Assembly: GCA_017432425.1 (NCBI GenBank) | Contig: JAFRJE010000029.1 | Coordinates: forward strand, 1-36,674 | DNA: 36,674 bases | Reading direction: 5' to 3' | DNA from: Candidatus Saccharimonadota bacterium | GTDB lineage: Bacteria; Patescibacteriota; Saccharimonadia; Saccharimonadales; Saccharimonadaceae | Part shown: one piece after another, positions 31,908 through 36,674 of the stretch | Position numbering within the stretch: the first letter of the stretch is position 1 | How the letters are laid out: each line of letters opens with the position of its first letter | Program-made: the position numbers and the translations under genes | The notes under the pieces: model-generated | What the model was told of the DNA's origin: nothing | The model's input: the letters and a program-made list of their open reading frames with translations, nothing else | Databases searched by the model: none

Positions 31908-32783
31908 ATGAAGAAAATTTTCGAAAAAATCTTTGGTGGGCTAAATATTACTTATCCGAAACTGATCATTTTTGCAGTAATCATGGGTCTTTATACTGCT
32001 CTTGTGGCAATGCTCGTGCCGGATGGCAACTCCTTCCACGATATTGCCGTCACGCCAGAATGGTGGGTTTTGCCGGCGATTCTCATTATCGTAAACTCTA
32101 AAAAACCTCTCGAAGCCGCGCTTAAAACTTTCGTTTTCTTCCTAATTTCTCAGCCCCTCGTCTACCTCTTCCAAGTCCCGTTTAATAGTATGGGCTGGGG
32201 ACTCTTTGGCTACTATAGATATTGGTTTATGATTACGCTTCTGACTTTCCCCGGCGGCTTTATTGGATGGTTTATTAAAAAAGACCGCTGGTATTCGGCG
32301 CTCATTCTATCCGTCATGACGGTTTATCTGGTTTATACTGGGGTCGGCTATGTGCTAGTAATGCTAGAAAACTTCCCGAATCATCTACTCTCGATTATTT
32401 ATTGTTTCGGTATTGTTCCAATATTCATTTTTTCAATCTTAAAAGAAAAAATCCCTCGCATTATCAGCGTTGTTCTGACCGTAATTAGCTTAGTAGCGTT
32501 CGTATTATTGATCGGCGCTTTCGACAAACCTTTCGAAGCCTACAACAATACCTTCATATCCGAAAACAACATTACTTTTATTGGCGAACCGGAAATTACT
32601 GCTTATTCCGGCGATGCGCAAGGCGAGGTCAAACTTATTACTAGCGAGTCGGGCTATACTATAAAAATGATCGGTAGAAAAGGCGAAAAATACACTTTTG
32701 AAATCAGCGACGACGAGAATACCTATAATTTTAAATATTATTACGACGATGACGCCCAAACAGTTATCATTATAAAAGAATAA
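31908..32783 (+). CDS. multi-pass membrane protein, unknown
   Basis: A 291-residue protein with about six membrane helices in residues 15-207 and a C-terminal domain of about 80 residues rich in Glu, Thr and Ile. Aromatic pairs (PEWWVLPA, YYRYWFMI) sit at helix ends. The family is not recognised with confidence. G and C are balanced, unlike the resident + genes, which suggests recent acquisition. It is followed by a short CCGCC/GGCGG hairpin. Confidence 0.75.
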   Translation: MKKIFEKIFGGLNITYPKLIIFAVIMGLYTALVAMLVPDGNSFHDIAVTPEWWVLPAILIIVNSKKPLEAALKTFVFFLISQPLVYLFQVPFNSMGWGLFGYYRYWFMITLLTFPGGFIGWFIKKDRWYSALILSVMTVYLVYTGVGYVLVMLENFPNHLLSIIYCFGIVPIFIFSILKEKIPRIISVVLTVISLVAFVLLIGAFDKPFEAYNNTFISENNITFIGEPEITAYSGDAQGEVKLITSESGYTIKMIGRKGEKYTFEISDDENTYNFKYYYDDDAQTVIIIKE

Positions 32784-32815
32784 AACCGCCCAGACGGCGG
32801 ATTATATCGAAAACA

Positions 32816-32826
32816 TGGCGGAAGCG
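32816..32826. repeat. possible left attachment repeat
   Basis: TGGCGGAAGCG is identical to the 3' end of tRNA-Ser at 34481-34491, in the same orientation, and is followed by a degenerate GTTCGAAC. This fits a left-over att site, but it is only 11 bases and no integrase is present. Confidence 0.4.
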
Positions 32827-32908
32827 TCTGGACGAAGTTCGAACACGGCTTGACATAATCGATCACACGCTTCAATGCCTTCCTTAAAGGTTGGGTTTTT
32901 ATTTTTGT

Positions 32909-32965
32909 ATTACTGTGTTTTACAGTGTTTTATTGTGTTTTATTGTGTTTCTTATTGTGTTATCT
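32909..32965. repeat. GTGTTTTATT tandem repeat
   Basis: About five imperfect copies of a 10-base unit spanning the stop codon of the AlbA_2 gene. They produce the repetitive C-terminus NTIRNTIKHNKTL. Confidence 0.7.
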
Positions 32966-34383
32966 TTGCTAACACAATATGTCCATCTTGAATATTTGTT
33001 ACTTCCATCATTTTTTATTATTCCATTACGACTAAGGTTAGCCATAGTGTTGTGTACCTTTATTGTTTTCTGTGCATCGCTGTACTCTTCCATAAACGGA
33101 TATATATATTCGTTTATCCCCCTTCTAGAAACTCCTGGATTTTCAATGATAAAATCTAGTATGAGCTTTCTAATGTCAGCTGCCTGCTTTCGCCTCGGAG
33201 CTCCAGATATATACACAATAGCCGTAAACGACTCATCCTCTTTAAAGCTAGGCTTACTTTTACTATAAATTTGAGAATACTTCACTATCTTCTTTATTCC
33301 AGACCCAAGTTCATCAGCATAACCTATTTCCTTAAAAAAGCCTGCTATTTTAGGATTTTTTGGGAAAGGCGAAAAACTAGTTGTATCTATATATCCCACA
33401 AACCTAGGTTTATTGGCATTTATCGTAGTTATAGACTCATTAGTAATAATCAACTGTGCAGGAGTAGGGTTCGAATATTCACGATGAATTAGCATATTCG
33501 CGCACAATTCCCTTGCTATCACATCTCTGATATCAATACGCTGCCCGTTTTCAATATAAAATTTTTCATTAGTATGTTTACGCAAGAAAGCTATTAGGCG
33601 ATCATAGCTATCTAATAAGTTCGTGCGGATATCGTCTCTATCGTCGTATCTCTCCACATCTTTCACCCTCAAAATAGCATCTGTACGATAATAAGATAAT
33701 GCAGATGATATTACTTCATCCTTTCCCAAAAGTAGAATACCAGCGAGATTTATTCCTTCTTCCCCCGTTTGCAGGTCGCGCTCATAAAGCCCGGCGCTCT
33801 TCAGAAGTTCCTCGTTGCTCATTTGCCCCCACGGGTGGTTAGCCGTTCTATTCAGAGCAAGCTTTCTCGCCCTGTCTATAAGGTCACCACGAAGATCTGA
33901 AAGTTTTGCGTATGGATAAATTTTATTTTCTATATATGTGCTACTTTTTCTAATATACATTTGAGATATAAGATGTGTATTACAGGTTATATCATAATCC
34001 CCATCTTCATTGCGATCAAAAATTTTCCCAGCAGTCCTATGAACATCAGAGCTTTCATAAATGTACGCATAGAGTATAACTTTACCGTTAACAAGATAAT
34101 CATAGACTTCTATATGGACAGTAGGGAAAATTTTCTGAGGGTTATTACACAAATTTACAAAATCTTTTTTCATTTGTCCTACGGAACCTATATCGACTCC
34201 ATCAACAACTACTCCGCTATTTTCCACACCTAGAAATATATGCCCTCCGCTACGGTTAAGCATTCCGCAAACCGTTTCAAAAAGATTATCAGGCAAAGCA
34301 TTATGAGCGCGCTTAAATTCGACCATACTACTCTCACCGTTGTTTATATACGACAATAGATTATCCGGAATCAACTCTGCCAT
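32920..34383 (-). CDS. AlbA_2 (Schlafen-like) ATP-binding regulator
   Basis: About 487 residues. The N-terminal AlbA_2 domain has ESSMVEFKRA near residue 18 and the glycine-rich GHIFLGVEN near 48. A middle region follows (LAGILLLGKDEVI), then an ATP-binding HATPase-like block with VIARELCANMLIHREYSN and DELGSGIKKIVKYS, and a C-terminal winged-helix part. Such proteins are common in mobile islands and are thought to be transcription regulators. The start at 34383 is preferred over 34389 because the TATAAT box touches the outer ATG and stands 6 bases from the inner one. G/C is balanced, unlike flanking genes. Confidence 0.85.
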   Translation of the reverse strand: MAELIPDNLLSYINNGESSMVEFKRAHNALPDNLFETVCGMLNRSGGHIFLGVENSGVVVDGVDIGSVGQMKKDFVNLCNNPQKIFPTVHIEVYDYLVNGKVILYAYIYESSDVHRTAGKIFDRNEDGDYDITCNTHLISQMYIRKSSTYIENKIYPYAKLSDLRGDLIDRARKLALNRTANHPWGQMSNEELLKSAGLYERDLQTGEEGINLAGILLLGKDEVISSALSYYRTDAILRVKDVERYDDRDDIRTNLLDSYDRLIAFLRKHTNEKFYIENGQRIDIRDVIARELCANMLIHREYSNPTPAQLIITNESITTINANKPRFVGYIDTTSFSPFPKNPKIAGFFKEIGYADELGSGIKKIVKYSQIYSKSKPSFKEDESFTAIVYISGAPRRKQAADIRKLILDFIIENPGVSRRGINEYIYPFMEEYSDAQKTIKVHNTMANLSRNGIIKNDGSNKYSRWTYCVSKDNTIRNTIKHNKTL

Positions 34384-34389
34384 AGCCAT

Positions 34390-34395
34390 ATTATA
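34390..34395 (-). promoter_or_regulatory. -10 box, leaderless start of AlbA_2 gene
   Basis: TATAAT on the - strand, 6 bases before ATG 34383. Confidence 0.7.
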
Positions 34396-34480
34396 ACATA
34401 TTCAGGTCTTGGACAGACTCAGAATAGAAAAAAATAAGAAGCGCCACGCACCTCTTGCCGACTGGGAACACCACAATAAC

Positions 34481-34568
34481 TGGCGGAAGCGAGAGGATTC
34501 GAACCTCCGAGACATTTCTGCCCACACGATTTCGAGTCGTGCGCCTTCAACCACTCGGCCACGCTTCC
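34481..34568 (-). tRNA. tRNA-Ser(CGA)
   Basis: A class II tRNA with acceptor GGAAGCG/CGCTTCC, discriminator G and encoded CCA, anticodon stem CACGA/TCGTG around loop CTCGAAA (CGA, reads UCG), a long variable arm and T-loop TTCGAAT. Its 3' end faces the skew-free region. Confidence 0.95.
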
Positions 34569-34575
34569 ACCTCTT

Positions 34576-34604
34576 ATTATACTACTTTTCGTCTCCTTAC
34601 TCAA
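34576..34604 (-). promoter_or_regulatory. tRNA-Ser promoter
   Basis: TTGAGT (34599-34604), 17-base spacer, TATAAT (34576-34581) on the - strand. Confidence 0.7.
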
Positions 34605-34613
34605 CCTAGACAG

Positions 34614-36011
34614 CTAATACTTATAGATTTTTCGAAGCGTTTTCACAAAATCGTTCCACCTTTCGGGAGTCATTTTTCTAGCAGTCCTCTGCTCAAACAA
34701 CTGTTCAATAGCATCTTTGTCTTTTTTGTCACTCACGGCATATTTTTGTGCAAATTCTATTTTATTATCTTTCGTAGTCCTAACTCCAGCTTCAATCGCA
34801 AAAACATTACCTTGCTTAAAAAGTAAAAGGGGCGCAAAAGCAGAATCTTTAAGCTGATAAATAATTGCGGACTGAACTTTAGAATCCGACCTATCGCTAT
34901 AAATAAACGGCTCAGACAAGGCAAATCTTCCATCAACGCTAAGATATCTCGGACCCAACTCAATATCTCCTAGTTCCTCCCCAAATTTAACCTCGGTATT
35001 CATTCGCCCAAACCTTGAAGAAGCGTAATCCTCAAAAAGAGAAAGCTTTTCCGACTCTTTCGGCTTCTCCGGCTCGGCTTTCGGCTCAACCTCTGGTTCG
35101 GCTTTCGGCTCGGCTTTCGACTCCGGTTTAGCTTCGGATTCCACCCGCCTCGGCTTCTCGGGTCTTTCCGCCCTCTCTGTTCTTTCAGCCCTTTCGGCTT
35201 CAACTTCCTCTACCTCCTCCCCTGGCGCCGGATTCTCAACCTCCATTTTCCCCTCTAGAAACGCCTCCGTATAAACTTTCGCATATCTGTACTGATTCCC
35301 GTAAACAATCCGCCCCAATTTCTCCGCTTTCTTCCTAAACGCTTCAACCTGTTCTTTTGATTCCTCTCCTTGAACCAAAAAATTACAATGTCGACAAAAA
35401 TCAACCGCCGTCGGATAGGTCGCGACCAGCTCTTTCAACGCATCTATCCCCATCTCGCGCTTATCTTTATCTGTATATTCCTCCCCCTTATCTACCTTAA
35501 TCTTATCTTTAGTTTTCCACTCTTCCGTAAAACTATATAACTGTTCTAAAACTTTATTATCCGCGTTTTCACCCTTTTTCCCGACGATTTTATCATAAAC
35601 CGCCTCGACTCCCTCAGTCTTTACCGGCGTCGCAATTTTTCGAATTACTTTCCTCCCCTCTCTATAAGCCGCATCTTCATCGAGGTCATCCAACCACATT
35701 CTTACCTCGTCCAAATCCCCCTCGCTCACATCATAATCTCCTTTAACCGCAAGTTTTCTCGCATCCTCCGTAACAATCGCTACCGCCAACTTCCTCGCCG
35801 TTCGCCAATAATCCGCGGCGTATTTTTCCTCTTTCATCAACTTTTCCAGCTCAAAAGGCTTTTCCTCCAAAGAAGAAAACTCCTCCCGTAACCTCTCAAC
35901 CGGTTCAGCTTCGTCAATTACTACGCGATTAACCTTACGCCCAACCTCTCCCTTTGAACTTTCAGTTTCCGCGCCTTTTATTACCTCAGGATTATTCATA
36001 CTACTCTCCAT
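34614..36011 (-). CDS. acidic low-complexity protein, unknown
   Basis: A 465-residue charged protein. Residues about 1-270 are helical and Glu/Lys-rich. A linker at about 270-325 consists of short repeats (ERAER, EPKAEPEVEPKAEPEKP). The C-terminal 130 residues look like a compact folded domain (LGPRYLSVDGRFALSEPF, FAPLLLFKQGNVFAIEAG). No signal peptide or membrane segment was seen. The family is not recognised. A Met five codons in is an alternative start. Confidence 0.75.
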   Translation of the reverse strand: MESSMNNPEVIKGAETESSKGEVGRKVNRVVIDEAEPVERLREEFSSLEEKPFELEKLMKEEKYAADYWRTARKLAVAIVTEDARKLAVKGDYDVSEGDLDEVRMWLDDLDEDAAYREGRKVIRKIATPVKTEGVEAVYDKIVGKKGENADNKVLEQLYSFTEEWKTKDKIKVDKGEEYTDKDKREMGIDALKELVATYPTAVDFCRHCNFLVQGEESKEQVEAFRKKAEKLGRIVYGNQYRYAKVYTEAFLEGKMEVENPAPGEEVEEVEAERAERTERAERPEKPRRVESEAKPESKAEPKAEPEVEPKAEPEKPKESEKLSLFEDYASSRFGRMNTEVKFGEELGDIELGPRYLSVDGRFALSEPFIYSDRSDSKVQSAIIYQLKDSAFAPLLLFKQGNVFAIEAGVRTTKDNKIEFAQKYAVSDKKDKDAIEQLFEQRTARKMTPERWNDFVKTLRKIYKY

Positions 36012-36019
36012 TTTACCCG

Positions 36020-36025
36020 ATTATA
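36020..36025 (-). promoter_or_regulatory. -10 box, leaderless start of the acidic protein
   Basis: TATAAT on the - strand, 8 bases before ATG 36011. Confidence 0.65.
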
Positions 36026-36074
36026 CCATAAACGCTTTTTAAAAATCCATCTTTATTTTTCCCTTAATTAGTGA

Positions 36075-36156
36075 TATAATATAACCGTCGCGTTAACGCG
36101 TGATGTTCATTTAATTTCTAGGTGGATGTCGTAGCGTTTTTCGCGAAAATATCCAC
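36075..36156 (+). promoter_or_regulatory. promoter and structured leader of tRNA-Arg(GCG)
   Basis: TATAAT at 36075-36080 starts a transcript about 75 bases before the tRNA. It contains the palindrome CGCGTTAACGCG (36089-36100) and a GTGGAT/ATCCAC hairpin (36122-36156) with an inner GCG-TTTTT-CGC. Confidence 0.55.
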
Positions 36157-36160
36157 ATTC

Positions 36161-36237
36161 GCGCCCGTAGCTCAGCTGGATAGAGCGTTTGCTTGCGGAG
36201 CAAAAGGTCGTAGGTTCAAATCCTGTCGGGCGTACCA
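36161..36237 (+). tRNA. tRNA-Arg(GCG)
   Basis: Acceptor GCGCCCG/CGGGCGT with a G1-U72 wobble as in tRNA-Arg(CCT), D-loop GGATA with A20, anticodon stem TTTGC/GCAAA around loop TTGCGGA (GCG, reads CGC), T-loop TTCAAAT and an encoded CCA. Most bacteria use an ACG anticodon (edited to ICG) here. Confidence 0.92.
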
Positions 36238-36267
36238 CGGTAAAGATAATTGGTTATTCTTTATAAA

Positions 36268-36296
36268 ATTACCCCTGTAAAATGGGGCAATTTTTG
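36268..36296 (+). terminator. terminator of tRNA-Arg(GCG)
   Basis: AATTACCCC/GGGGCAATT with one mismatch, then a T-run. Confidence 0.75.
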
Positions 36297-36528
36297 TATA
36301 TAATTTACAAATTGACATAAGCAGGAAAAGGCATAAACCCATGCCCAAATTCGCCATTTGACACACTCGACACAAAACCTCCAGCAAATTCAATCAAACT
36401 ATATAATTGACACACTCGCTCAATGAAACCCATCAACAACGTATATTCTACCCGTTCATACACGATTTATGTTATTTTCCCGCAACGCTATAACTGTGGT
36501 ATAATTATGACATAAGCAAGGATAATCT
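36297..36528. other. intergenic region with duplicated promoter-leader motifs
   Basis: No gene beyond a six-codon frame at about 36340. Holds TATAAT-TTACAAAT-TGACATAAGCAGGA near 36301 and TATAAT-TA-TGACATAAGCAAGGA at 36500-36522, plus TTGACACACTCG twice (near 36357 and 36407). The second copy drives the MNT gene, with AAGGA 6 bases before its ATG. Confidence 0.6.
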
Positions 36529-36674
36529 ATGCTAACAATCGATAGAATCAAAGAAGTCGTAACTCGACTAGGCAAAAAATACGGCGTCAAAAACGTCTAT
36601 CTATTTGGTTCTTACGCTAAGAATACAGCTACAGAAAATTCCGATGTCGATCTGATAATCGATAAGGGAAATAT
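36529..36674 (+). CDS. MNT-type nucleotidyltransferase, 3' part beyond window
   Basis: 48 codons before the window ends. MLTIDRIKEVVTRLGKKYGV leads into VYLFGSYAKNTATENSDVDLIID, the GSxA...DxD active site of minimal nucleotidyltransferases. In the known HEPN-MNT toxin-antitoxin modules such a protein is the antitoxin, but the partner is not in view. AAGGA precedes the start. Confidence 0.8.
   Translation, partial: MLTIDRIKEVVTRLGKKYGVKNVYLFGSYAKNTATENSDVDLIIDKGN

Noticed and set aside
34614-36011. Acidic-repeat protein as a surface adhesin
   Set aside because: No signal peptide, membrane anchor or sorting motif was visible.
36172-36393. Frame antisense to tRNA-Arg(GCG) with WYARQDLNLRPFAPQ
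   Set aside because: A well-known spurious translation of the tRNA complementary strand.

Overview
The window looks like a piece of a Patescibacteria (CPR) chromosome, most likely Saccharibacteria (TM7). This is an inference from small housekeeping proteins, TGA used as an ordinary stop, a PolA with no intact proofreading domain, a sigma-70 gene next to dnaG, VirB2-like and FemAB-like genes, and many short membrane proteins of unknown role. No rRNA, CRISPR array or complete insertion sequence was seen. Over most of the window the + strand is very C-rich and G-poor whichever strand is coding, as expected if + is the lagging strand. Codon use therefore differs sharply between + genes (NNC) and - genes (NNG).

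Layout. 1-3909: - strand run of polA (cut by the window edge), a GT2 glycosyltransferase and a small membrane protein. 3966-5869: four tRNAs (Thr, Gly, Arg, Asp), a membrane-anchored SurA-like protein and a 2-TM protein. 5925-6020: an unassigned structured small RNA. 6052-12014: - strand DUF3800, ndk, a P-loop kinase, a diacylglycerol-kinase-like gene, a VirB2-like protein, rpoD and dnaG. 12052-16987: an unknown membrane protein, mscL, MmcQ/YjbR, orn, argS, then an ABC exporter pair that runs to 18213. 18300-24125: pyrG, three surface or secreted proteins (one a C39-like cysteine peptidase), tsaD and a long structured RNA locus. 24125-31826: femAB-like, a transposase remnant, an unknown gene, tRNA-Gln, valS, an unknown gene, a 23S rRNA m5U methyltransferase and a HIT protein. 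31860-34568: a region without the skew, holding a membrane protein and an AlbA_2-type ATP-binding regulator beside tRNA-Ser, probably acquired. 34614-36674: an acidic-repeat protein, tRNA-Arg(GCG) and the start of an MNT nucleotidyltransferase.

The most striking signal is a set of 107-166 bp hairpin-forming elements inserted in frame inside essential genes: dnaG once, argS three times, pyrG once, tsaD twice plus a short palindrome, and valS once. Conserved cores fall into at least four families. Two copies of one family, in pyrG and tsaD, differ at one position in 130. Each core is bracketed by inverted arms whose sequence belongs to the host gene and differs from copy to copy, often closing through G-U pairs. 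They resemble Rickettsia palindromic elements in being in frame, but the gene-specific arms suggest a folding, excision or bypass step worth testing.

A second genome-wide habit is leaderless transcription: about fifteen genes carry a TATAAT-like -10 box whose end lies only 6-8 bases before the start codon, so the mRNA should begin at or next to the AUG.
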